Below the pieces are notes generated by a model. The model saw only the letters and a program-made list of their open reading frames with translations, ran no database searches and was not told the DNA's origin. A DNA stretch of 29,019 bases from a bacterium (GTDB lineage Bacteria > Bacillota > Clostridia > Oscillospirales > Acutalibacteraceae): NCBI GenBank assembly GCA_020625635.1, contig JAHLBL010000003.1, positions 1 through 29,019 of the forward strand, given 5' to 3'. Both the position numbers and the translations under genes were made by a program. Below, piece by piece: positions 21,781 through 29,019 of the stretch (positions are counted from its first letter, which is position 1; each line of letters starts with the position of its first letter).

Positions 21781-22158
21781 ATGTTTAAGCTGCCGACCTG
21801 CCCGCACTGTAAAACGGTTTACAGATATAAAGAGATAGTTAAGAATTCGCGAAAAAAACGGATTGAGTGTTATCACTGCAATAATACTTTTAAAAATTCT
21901 TATTATCTTATAATAATTCCCGTTGTTATTATGATGATTTTCGGTATCGTAATTGATACTATTATACTCAACCTAACGGGAACATTTTCAAAATCAATAA
22001 TTCCGCTGATAGCAGTCAGCTGGATAATGCTTTTTATAGCGTTTTTACTCGCGCCTTTTTTCATAAGGTACGTTAAGATAAAAGGACAGAAATTGAAAGA
22101 AATTCCGAAATCGGAGTTAAGGACTTTTGCCGACAAAAAGAGCAAAAGGTCTAAGTAA
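21781..22158 (+). CDS. Zinc-ribbon membrane protein, paralogue of its upstream neighbour
   Basis: The 125 residues begin with a ribbon, CPHC then 19 residues then CYHC, followed by two membrane helices (about 41-64 and 72-92, ending APFFIRYVKIKG) and a short basic tail. The layout and the PFFI(K/R)YV end match the preceding protein; the long tail of that protein is missing here. It starts 3 nt after the upstream stop, with AGGAAG as weak ribosome binding site. It may belong to the known group of small CxxC-about-20-CxxC proteins; a function is not known to me. Confidence 0.78.
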   Translation: MFKLPTCPHCKTVYRYKEIVKNSRKKRIECYHCNNTFKNSYYLIIIPVVIMMIFGIVIDTIILNLTGTFSKSIIPLIAVSWIMLFIAFLLAPFFIRYVKIKGQKLKEIPKSELRTFADKKSKRSK

Positions 22159-22172
22159 CGGAGGTAATTGAA

Positions 22173-24119
22173 TTGGATAACGAAGAAATTAAGGTATCAA
22201 AGGTCGAAGGTGATTACGGCGCCGACGATATACAGGTGCTCGAGGGACTTGAAGCTGTCCGTAAACGTCCGGGTATGTATATAGGCTCCACAGGACCGCG
22301 CGGTCTTCACCACCTTGTTTATGAAATTGTTGATAACTCTATAGACGAGGCTCTCGCGGGCTACTGCTCAAAAATCGACGTTGTTATAGAAAAGGGAGAT
22401 ATTATCCGCGTCAAAGACGACGGACGAGGAATCCCTGTCGGAATAAATGAGAAAACAGGTATTCCCGCCGTTACTCTCGTATTTACCGTGCTTCATGCAG
22501 GCGGTAAATTCGGCGGAGGCGGATATAAGGTATCGGGCGGTCTGCACGGCGTAGGCGCGTCCGTAGTAAACGCGCTCTCCGAGTGGGTAGAGGTTAAAAT
22601 CTGCGACGGCGAGGATATCTACTTCCAGCGCTATGAGCGCGGAAAAATCGTCTGCGATTTAAAGAAAATCGGTAAATCCGATAAGCGCGGTACCGAAGTC
22701 CGCTTCAAGGCAGACGCGAAAATATTCAAGGAAACCACCGTTTACGAGTATGAAATTCTCGAGAAGCGTCTGCGTGAGCAGGCTTTCCTCAACGCGGGTA
22801 TCCATATCGAGCTGCGCGACGAGAGAAACGAGGATATTATTCAGAAGAACTTTTTCTACGAGGGCGGCATTTCCAGCTTCGTAGAGTTTCTCAATAAAAA
22901 GAAGCACGTTGACCCAATCCACCCCGAGGTTATCTACTTTGCTTCTAAGAACGACGAAGATACCGTGACCGTAGAGGTCGCGATGCAGTACACTGACAGC
23001 TACAACGAGCTGATGCTCAGCTTCGCAAATAACATTCATACGGTTGACGGCGGAACTCACGAGGAGGGCTTTAAGCGCGCTCTCACCCGTGTAATGAACG
23101 ATTACGCCAGAAAATTCAACAAGCTAAAAGAAAACGACAAGAACCTTTCGGGCGACGACGTCCGCGAAGGTCTCACAGCCGTTATCAGCGTAAAGGTAAA
23201 GGAAGCTCAGTTCGAGGGACAGACTAAGGCAAAGCTCGGCAACACCGAGGTAAGGACCATGGTCGATAAGCTCCTCAGCGAAAAGCTCAGCGTATTCCTT
23301 GAGGAAAATCCCGCGATTGCGAGAGTTATTTTTGATAAGGCGCTCGCCTCGGCAAGAGCGAGAGAAGCCGCAAGAAAGGCGCGTGAAAGCGTCCGCAGAA
23401 AATCAGCTCTCGAGAGCGCTCAGCTCCCGGGCAAGCTCGCCGACTGTCAGAGCAAGGACAGCGAGGAAACCGAGATATTTATCGTCGAGGGAGATTCCGC
23501 GGGCGGCTCCGCCAAGGGCGGCAGAGACAGAAGGACCCAGGCGATCCTTCCCCTTTGGGGTAAAATGCTCAACGTCGAAAAGGCAAGACTCGATAAGGTC
23601 TACGGCAACGACAAGCTCACTCCCGTTATTACCGCTCTCGGCACAGGTATCGGAGAGGAATTTGATATAACAAAGCTGCGCTACGGCAAGGTTATTATTA
23701 TGGCGGATGCCGATGTCGACGGACAGCATATCCGCACGCTTCTGCTCACCTTCTTCTTCCGCTTTATGCGTCCGCTGATTGAGCAGGGACACATCTACAT
23801 CGCGCAGCCTCCGCTCTACAGAATTTCCACCAAGGGCAAGCAGCACCGCTACGCGTACTCCGACATTGAGCGCGACAGGATTCTCTCCGAGATAGAGGGA
23901 AAAACCGAAATCCAGCGCTACAAAGGTCTCGGTGAGATGGACTCCGAGCAGCTCTGGGAGACTACTATGAATCCCGACAGCCGACTTATGCTCAAGGTAA
24001 GGCTCGACGACGCTGAAGCTGCCGACGAAACCTTCAGCATCCTTATGGGCGACAAGGTTGAACCGAGAAGAGAATTCATTGAGACAAACGCCAAGTTTGT
24101 ACAGAATCTCGATGTTTAA
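22173..24119 (+). CDS. gyrB: DNA gyrase subunit B
   Basis: ATPase subunit of gyrase, which introduces negative supercoils. The 648 residues show the GHKL ATPase motifs DNSIDEALAG, DDGRGIPVG and GLHGVGASVVNALS, the transducer domain, and the TOPRIM domain with EGDSAGGSAKGGRDR and DADVDGQHI. The length is normal for Gram-positive GyrB, without the insertion of E. coli. The start is TTG with GGAGG (22160-22164) 8 nt away; there is no nearby ATG. It is separated from gyrA by a thioesterase gene. Confidence 0.98.
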   Translation: MDNEEIKVSKVEGDYGADDIQVLEGLEAVRKRPGMYIGSTGPRGLHHLVYEIVDNSIDEALAGYCSKIDVVIEKGDIIRVKDDGRGIPVGINEKTGIPAVTLVFTVLHAGGKFGGGGYKVSGGLHGVGASVVNALSEWVEVKICDGEDIYFQRYERGKIVCDLKKIGKSDKRGTEVRFKADAKIFKETTVYEYEILEKRLREQAFLNAGIHIELRDERNEDIIQKNFFYEGGISSFVEFLNKKKHVDPIHPEVIYFASKNDEDTVTVEVAMQYTDSYNELMLSFANNIHTVDGGTHEEGFKRALTRVMNDYARKFNKLKENDKNLSGDDVREGLTAVISVKVKEAQFEGQTKAKLGNTEVRTMVDKLLSEKLSVFLEENPAIARVIFDKALASARAREAARKARESVRRKSALESAQLPGKLADCQSKDSEETEIFIVEGDSAGGSAKGGRDRRTQAILPLWGKMLNVEKARLDKVYGNDKLTPVITALGTGIGEEFDITKLRYGKVIIMADADVDGQHIRTLLLTFFFRFMRPLIEQGHIYIAQPPLYRISTKGKQHRYAYSDIERDRILSEIEGKTEIQRYKGLGEMDSEQLWETTMNPDSRLMLKVRLDDAEAADETFSILMGDKVEPRREFIETNAKFVQNLDV

Positions 24120-24129
24120 GGAGTAACAG

Positions 24130-24552
24130 ATGCACTCAAAAAGTTATTTGACAGTCCGATATGCCGAGACTGACAGAATGGGCGTCGCTCACCACTCAAA
24201 CTATCCTATATGGTACGAGGTGGGCAGAACTGACTATATTAAGCTTTTCGGTATAAAATGCTCCGAAATGGAGGAAGCGGGAATAATGATGCCGCTGATT
24301 AATCTCAGCTGTACCTATAAATTCCCCGCGGTTTACGAGGATAATATTATCGTCCGAACATGGGTTATTTCACTGCGCCCCGCGCATATTGAGTTTACCT
24401 ACACACTTAAAAGAATAAATGATGACGGTACGGAAACCGAGCTCGGCTACGGAACAACGGAGCACGGCTTTGTCGACAGCAAGACCTTCCGTCCGTGCAG
24501 TCTTAAAAAACGTATGCCCGAGCTGTACGAAAGGATAAAAGCTACCCTGTAA
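24130..24552 (+). CDS. Acyl-CoA thioesterase, YbgC-like hotdog fold
   Basis: The 140 residues contain the 4-hydroxybenzoyl-CoA thioesterase-type motif YAETDRMGVAHHSNYPIWYE (11-30), where Asp15 is the expected catalytic residue. The C-terminal half keeps the hotdog beta pattern. Likely a small cytoplasmic enzyme that hydrolyses acyl-CoA or acyl-ACP; the substrate cannot be predicted. The gene starts 10 nt after gyrB and lies in the operon between gyrB and gyrA. Confidence 0.88.
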   Translation: MHSKSYLTVRYAETDRMGVAHHSNYPIWYEVGRTDYIKLFGIKCSEMEEAGIMMPLINLSCTYKFPAVYEDNIIVRTWVISLRPAHIEFTYTLKRINDDGTETELGYGTTEHGFVDSKTFRPCSLKKRMPELYERIKATL

Positions 24553-24583
24553 GGCTATCGCATAAATCATAGAGGTGAATAAA

Positions 24584-27097
24584 TTGGAAAATGAAGTAAA
24601 TGAGATTATCGAAACAGGCGGAAAAATTATAGACGTCGATGTGGAAAAGGAGATGAAGCAGAGCTTCCTCGACTATTCCATGTCTGTTATAGTAAGCCGT
24701 GCGCTCCCCGATGTCCGCGACGGTCTAAAACCCGTACACAGACGTATTCTCTACACAATGTATGAGAAGGGACTCGGACCCCGCGAGCCGTACCATAAGT
24801 GCGCCGACACAGTCGGAAACGTGCTCGGTTCGTATCATCCCCACGGCGACGCTTCCGTATATGACGCGCTCGTAAGACTTGCGCAGGATTTCTCTATGAG
24901 ATATATGCTCGTCGACGGTCACGGAAACTTCGGTTCAGTCGACGGCGACCCGCCCGCGGCGTACAGATATACCGAGGCGAGAATGAGCAAAATCTCCACG
25001 GAAATGCTCACGGAAATAGGTAAGGAAACCGTAGATTTTGTTCCCAACTACGACGACAGACTTAAAGAGCCTGTCGTTCTGCCGACGCGTTTCCCGAACC
25101 TGCTCGTAAACGGCTCGAGCGGTATCGCGGTAGGTATGGCTACAAATATTCCGCCTCATAACCTCGGCGAGGTTATCGATGCCATGAATGTTCTTATCGA
25201 CAATCCCGACGCGGAGATTTCCGATTTGATGGAATGTCTGCCCGGTCCCGATTTCCCCACGGGCGGAATCATTATGGGCAGAAGCGGTATCCGCGCCGCC
25301 TACTCGACAGGTCGCGGAAAAATAATCGTCCGCGCCAAAACTGAGATTGTCGAGGCGAAGAACGGCAGATTTAAAATAGTTGTTACGGAGCTTCCCTACG
25401 GCGTTAACAAGGCGCGCCTTATTAAGCATATCGCCGACCTTGTAAAGGATAAAAAGCTCGAGGGAATCACCAATATCGAGGATCACTCCGACCGTAACGG
25501 TATGCATATCGAGATTGACGTCCGCAGAGACGCTTCTCCCCAGATCGTCCTCAACCAGCTTTTCTCATATACTCAGCTTCAGGACACCTTCGGCGCGATT
25601 ATCCTCGCTATAGTTAACGGTGAGCCCAAGATTCTCACACTCAAGGAGTGTCTCCAGAATTACATAGATTTCCAGGTTGAGATTATTACCCGCCGTACAA
25701 AGTTCGACCTGAGAAAAGCGCAGGAGCGCTGTCATATCTTGGAAGGTCTGAAAATCGCCATCGACAACATCGACGAGGTAATCAAGATTATCCGCGCGAG
25801 CAAGGATACTCCCGCGGCTAAGCTCGCTTTGATGGAGCGCTTCGGTCTCGACGACCCGCAGGCTCAGGCGATCGTACAGATGCGTCTCGGTCAGCTTACC
25901 AATATGGAGCGCGGAAAAATCGAGGATGAAATCGCTGCGCTTCAGGAAAAAATCAAGGAATATACCGAGCTTCTCGGCAGTCACGAGCTTCTGCTCAATG
26001 CAGTCAAGGAGGAGTCTCTTGTACTCAGAAATAAATACGCGGATCCCAGAAGAACAGAGATCTGTCACATCAGCGGCGAGGTCGATATCGAGGACCTCAT
26101 CCCCGAGGAGGATTGTGTCGTAACTCTTACACGCTACGGATATATCAAGCGTATCGAGCAGAGCGAGTACTCAACCCAGAACCGCGGCGGACGCGGCGTA
26201 AAGGGAATGTCTACCCGCGAGGAGGATGTCGCGACAGAAATGTTTATCTGCAACTCGCACGACTATATTCTCTTCTTCACCGATAAGGGACGCGTTTACC
26301 GTATTAAGTGCTACGCTATTCCCGAGGGAACACGCCAGAGCAAGGGTATGAATATCGCGAATATCCTCCCGATCGGCACTGACGAAAAAGTGACCTCGAT
26401 GATACCCGTCAAGGAATTTGACGACGATAAATACCTCGTTATGGTTACGAGAAACGGTATCGTAAAGAGAATCGAGCTCTCAGCCTATAACACCGCGCGC
26501 AAGGGAGGTCTGATTGCGCTCGACCTCAACGAGGGCGACCATCTCGCGTGGGTAAAGATGACCAATGGTGAAGACCAGATCATTATCGCTACCAGAAACG
26601 GTATGTCGATCCGCTTCCGCGAGACCGATGTACGCTGTATGGGCAGACAGGCTCGCGGCGTAAAAGCGATGACTCTCTCTGACGGCGACTGCATCGTCGG
26701 AATGAGCGTTATCGACGAGGAAGCGCTCGTGCTGACCGTATCTGAAACAGGCTACGGAAGGCTTTCAGATCCGAACAACTACCGCGTTCAGTCCAGAGGC
26801 GGTAAGGGACTTAAAAACTATCATACCGATAAGTACGGTATGGTCGCGGGTATCAGCGTTATCAACAGGGACGATGATATTATCCTCATCAGCGAGGAAG
26901 GCGTCGTCATAAGAATAAAGGCTTCGGATATCCGTATCTGCGCCCGTCCGTCAAAGGGTGTAACTCTTATGAGAATAGGGGAGAACAACCGTGTTGTATC
27001 CTTCGCGCACCTGCCTCACGACGACGATGAAGAGACGGAACAGCCTGCCGATAATTCAGCTCCCGACGACGAAGCTGAAATAAAGGATGAAGAATGA
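24584..27097 (+). CDS. gyrA: DNA gyrase subunit A
   Basis: DNA-cleaving subunit of gyrase. I choose the TTG at 24584 (837 residues) because GAGGTG (24572-24577) lies 6 nt upstream; an in-frame GTG at 24575 would overlap that site. The catalytic tyrosine is Tyr129 (AAYRYTEAR). The quinolone region reads HPHGDASVYDALV, with Ala at the position of E. coli Ser83 and Asp94 at Asp87. The C-terminal pinwheel carries the GyrA box (QNRGGRG), and the protein ends in an acidic tail. The stop overlaps the next start by 4 nt. Confidence 0.97.
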   Translation: MENEVNEIIETGGKIIDVDVEKEMKQSFLDYSMSVIVSRALPDVRDGLKPVHRRILYTMYEKGLGPREPYHKCADTVGNVLGSYHPHGDASVYDALVRLAQDFSMRYMLVDGHGNFGSVDGDPPAAYRYTEARMSKISTEMLTEIGKETVDFVPNYDDRLKEPVVLPTRFPNLLVNGSSGIAVGMATNIPPHNLGEVIDAMNVLIDNPDAEISDLMECLPGPDFPTGGIIMGRSGIRAAYSTGRGKIIVRAKTEIVEAKNGRFKIVVTELPYGVNKARLIKHIADLVKDKKLEGITNIEDHSDRNGMHIEIDVRRDASPQIVLNQLFSYTQLQDTFGAIILAIVNGEPKILTLKECLQNYIDFQVEIITRRTKFDLRKAQERCHILEGLKIAIDNIDEVIKIIRASKDTPAAKLALMERFGLDDPQAQAIVQMRLGQLTNMERGKIEDEIAALQEKIKEYTELLGSHELLLNAVKEESLVLRNKYADPRRTEICHISGEVDIEDLIPEEDCVVTLTRYGYIKRIEQSEYSTQNRGGRGVKGMSTREEDVATEMFICNSHDYILFFTDKGRVYRIKCYAIPEGTRQSKGMNIANILPIGTDEKVTSMIPVKEFDDDKYLVMVTRNGIVKRIELSAYNTARKGGLIALDLNEGDHLAWVKMTNGEDQIIIATRNGMSIRFRETDVRCMGRQARGVKAMTLSDGDCIVGMSVIDEEALVLTVSETGYGRLSDPNNYRVQSRGGKGLKNYHTDKYGMVAGISVINRDDDIILISEEGVVIRIKASDIRICARPSKGVTLMRIGENNRVVSFAHLPHDDDEETEQPADNSAPDDEAEIKDEE

Positions 27098-28092
27098 TAC
27101 ATAATAGACAAAACAGCTACGACCTGCTGCGGATAATCTCCGCAGCGGCCGTAGTTATTATTCATATTAACCTTGCATACTACTCTTTGGGGTTTTATAC
27201 ACCGCTGTGGTTCTTGCATATCATATTTGATAATTATACAAGATTCTGCGTCCCGTGTTTTCTTATGATATCGGGCGCTTTTATACTGAATAACAGTAAA
27301 AACACCGATTTTAAATACTTTTACAAAAAGGTGTTTTTCAAGACGGTCCTGCCGTTTTTGCTGATTGCCGCGTTTTACTTCTTTTTTGATATTTGTGCAG
27401 CGCTGGTTCGCGGCAGGGATGTAATCGATGTGTTAAAAACTTATATCATCGGAAGGGAATACAACCTTTGGTTTATGTATTTTCTTGTCGGGATTTACGC
27501 GCTTGTTCCTCTTGTTATCAGAATGAAAGAGAAACTCGGCTCAAGGATTTTCGCGGTTCTGACTGTATTCTGGACAGCGGCTTCTATTGTGCTGATGAAT
27601 CTTTTTAAAAGTAAGCCTTCTTACTCGCCGCTGATGATTTTTTCCTATATGTCGTTTTTCCTTTTAGGAGCTTTATTATACGGAAAACTCTCAAACATCA
27701 GCCATCCCTCTGTTTTGCTTATTGCGGCGCTGCTGTTTTTCAGCATAAAATTTGTATTCAGAGTTCTTAGAATCCCGCTCCCGATTGATAACGCGGTTTA
27801 CTTTTTCCCGCCTACTATAATTGCGTCCGTTCTGATTTTCCTGTTTTTCGGGGCAATCAACGTTAAAAAACCGCTGAAAAAAGAAGCGGACAGAACTTAC
27901 TACATCTATCTTTTCCACACCTTTATATATACCCACGTTTTAGCTGTTACAGGTACCGTAATTATTATCAATCCTGTATTTACGGTTATTATACTGTCCG
28001 CGGCTGTTTTTGCCGTTTCATATATCGCGGCGGCAATATGGATAAAAATGTGGAAAAAGCTTACCGAAAAACGATTGAAGGGTAATTTATGA
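27094..28092 (+). CDS. Acyltransferase family 3 integral membrane protein
   Basis: The 332 residues form about ten membrane helices. The N-terminus has the family motif YDLLRIISA with Asp10 and Arg13, followed by His24 in VVIIHINLA, the residue expected for acyl transfer. Such enzymes (OafA, WecH type) O-acetylate cell-surface or exported sugars; the acceptor is unknown. ATGA overlap with gyrA and with maf makes it part of the same operon. Its codon use looks more AT-rich than gyrA, partly because of the membrane composition. Confidence 0.88.
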   Translation: MIHNRQNSYDLLRIISAAAVVIIHINLAYYSLGFYTPLWFLHIIFDNYTRFCVPCFLMISGAFILNNSKNTDFKYFYKKVFFKTVLPFLLIAAFYFFFDICAALVRGRDVIDVLKTYIIGREYNLWFMYFLVGIYALVPLVIRMKEKLGSRIFAVLTVFWTAASIVLMNLFKSKPSYSPLMIFSYMSFFLLGALLYGKLSNISHPSVLLIAALLFFSIKFVFRVLRIPLPIDNAVYFFPPTIIASVLIFLFFGAINVKKPLKKEADRTYYIYLFHTFIYTHVLAVTGTVIIINPVFTVIILSAAVFAVSYIAAAIWIKMWKKLTEKRLKGNL

Positions 28093-28643
28093 GTAATGTG
28101 ATTTTAGCTTCCGCGTCTCCGCGCAGACAGGAGCTGTTAAAAACCATCTTTGAAGAATTTGAAATTATTCCCGCCGATATCGACGAAAGCGTCGACGACA
28201 GTATTGCTGTTGAAAAACGCCCCGAGCTGATAGCCCGCAAAAAAGCGGAGCATATAGCGAAGGATCATCCCGACAGTCTTGTCATAGGTTGTGACACCGC
28301 TGTGATCGCGGACGACGAAATGCTCGGAAAGCCCTCCGACAGAGCCGACGCCGAGCGTATGCTGAGAATGCTCAGCGGCAGAGAGCACAAGGTCATTACA
28401 GGCTGCTGTCTGTGCAGAAACGGAGCGGAAAAGAGCTTTTCCGTCACTACGATCGTGCGCTTTTATGAGCTCACCGACGACGAAATTGAAAGCTATCTCT
28501 CGACCGACGAATGGCGCGACAAAGCGGGAGCTTACGGAATTCAGGGAGCCGCGGGGCTGTTTGCGGAAGGGATTATCGGCGACTATAACAATGTTGTCGG
28601 ACTTCCCTGCGCCCGCCTCAACAGGGAGGTAAGGTCGATATGA
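28089..28643 (+). CDS. maf: Maf-type nucleoside triphosphate pyrophosphatase
   Basis: Hydrolyses modified or canonical nucleoside triphosphates (dTTP/UTP type) to monophosphates; linked to septum inhibition in Bacillus. The 184 residues show LASASPRRQELL (6-17), the ADIDE segment, VIGCDTAV and GKPSDRADAERMLRMLSGREHKV, and AGAYGIQG near residue 145, all typical of the family. It overlaps the acyltransferase stop and the lipoprotein start by 4 nt each (ATGA). Confidence 0.95.
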   Translation: MSNVILASASPRRQELLKTIFEEFEIIPADIDESVDDSIAVEKRPELIARKKAEHIAKDHPDSLVIGCDTAVIADDEMLGKPSDRADAERMLRMLSGREHKVITGCCLCRNGAEKSFSVTTIVRFYELTDDEIESYLSTDEWRDKAGAYGIQGAAGLFAEGIIGDYNNVVGLPCARLNREVRSI

Positions 28644-29019
28644 AAAGAATAATCTGCCTGATTATCGCGGCAGTTATGATTTTTTGTCTCGGCTCCTGCG
28701 GAGATGATAAGAACAAAACTGTCTCAATCTCCACCGAGGACGGAAAAAGCGAGGAAGTGAGCTATCCCGTCGGCAACCCCGACAACTACACAGAAAGTGA
28801 CTGCGACACAGGTATGCGCTTTACGCTTACTCTCCACAACTACACCGATAACTTCAACGCGGTTTATAACGAGCTCGGCGGCAACGGTGAAAAGTTTTCC
28901 TACACGAAATGGAAAAAGACAAAAAAAGACGACGAAAAATACGAGTATTTTTACCTGAAAAGCGGTAACATCGTTCTCACCGCGACAGTAGAAAAAGAGT
29001 CCCTGTGTCTCGTTAACGT
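28640..29019 (+). CDS. Lipoprotein, N-terminal part (gene runs off the window)
   Basis: The first 126 codons are present, starting at the ATG that overlaps the maf stop (GGAGG at 28625-28629). The signal sequence MKRIICLIIAAVMIFCLGSC ends in a lipobox LGSC, so Cys20 should be lipidated and the protein anchored outside the membrane. The mature part (GDDKNKTVSISTEDGKSEE ...) is hydrophilic, with a possible beta-rich domain from about residue 50. I do not recognise the family. Confidence 0.85.
   Translation, partial: MKRIICLIIAAVMIFCLGSCGDDKNKTVSISTEDGKSEEVSYPVGNPDNYTESDCDTGMRFTLTLHNYTDNFNAVYNELGGNGEKFSYTKWKKTKKDDEKYEYFYLKSGNIVLTATVEKESLCLVN

Overview
The window is a chromosomal replication-origin region from a low-to-mid GC Gram-positive bacterium, most likely a member of the Clostridia (Ruminococcaceae/Oscillospiraceae type). 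I base this on the gene order rpmH-rnpA-yidD-yidC-jag-mnmE-mnmG-rsmG-noc-parA-parB on one side of dnaA and dnaN-yaaA-recF-remB-gyrB-gyrA on the other, strong AGGAGG ribosome binding sites, the short ProRS form, frequent TTG starts, and perfect Firmicutes parS sites. The species is not identified.

Layout. Left arm, read on the minus strand away from the origin: rpmH (16462) through jag, then mnmE, mnmG, rsmG, a Noc-like ParB paralogue, parA-parB-serS, aqpZ, proS-metA, and the 5' end of a gene for an exported protein at the window edge. One unit in this arm is on the plus strand and so faces the replication fork: a secreted, internally repeated protein (3071-4525) and a 50-residue peptide (4539-4691), with their own promoter, a 16-bp operator-like palindrome and a strong terminator. 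Right arm, plus strand: dnaA, then a compact run dnaN-yaaA-recF-remB-two zinc-ribbon membrane proteins-gyrB-thioesterase-gyrA-acyltransferase-maf-lipoprotein with overlaps or short gaps.

The origin is bipartite around dnaA. Upstream (16463-16832) are the divergent rpmH and dnaA promoters and three copies of a 14-bp motif. Downstream (18150-18403) are degenerate DnaA boxes, a C-rich spacer, five CTA trios (DnaA-trio element) and an AT-rich unwinding segment. Two perfect parS palindromes lie at 8677 and 10816, close to the parA-parB operon whose ParB should load on them.

How it works together: DnaA opens the origin; DnaN, RecF and gyrase serve replication; ParA/ParB/parS segregate the origin; Noc may prevent division over the nucleoid; RnpA, MnmE, MnmG, RsmG, L34, SerRS and ProRS serve translation; YidC/YidD insert membrane proteins. 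Most of the window is conserved core chromosome. The parts least explained by known biology are the head-on secreted-protein/peptide unit, the structured leader before mnmG, the repeated motif between rpmH and dnaA, and the tandem zinc-ribbon membrane proteins. There are no rRNA, tRNA, CRISPR or insertion-sequence features that I can see.
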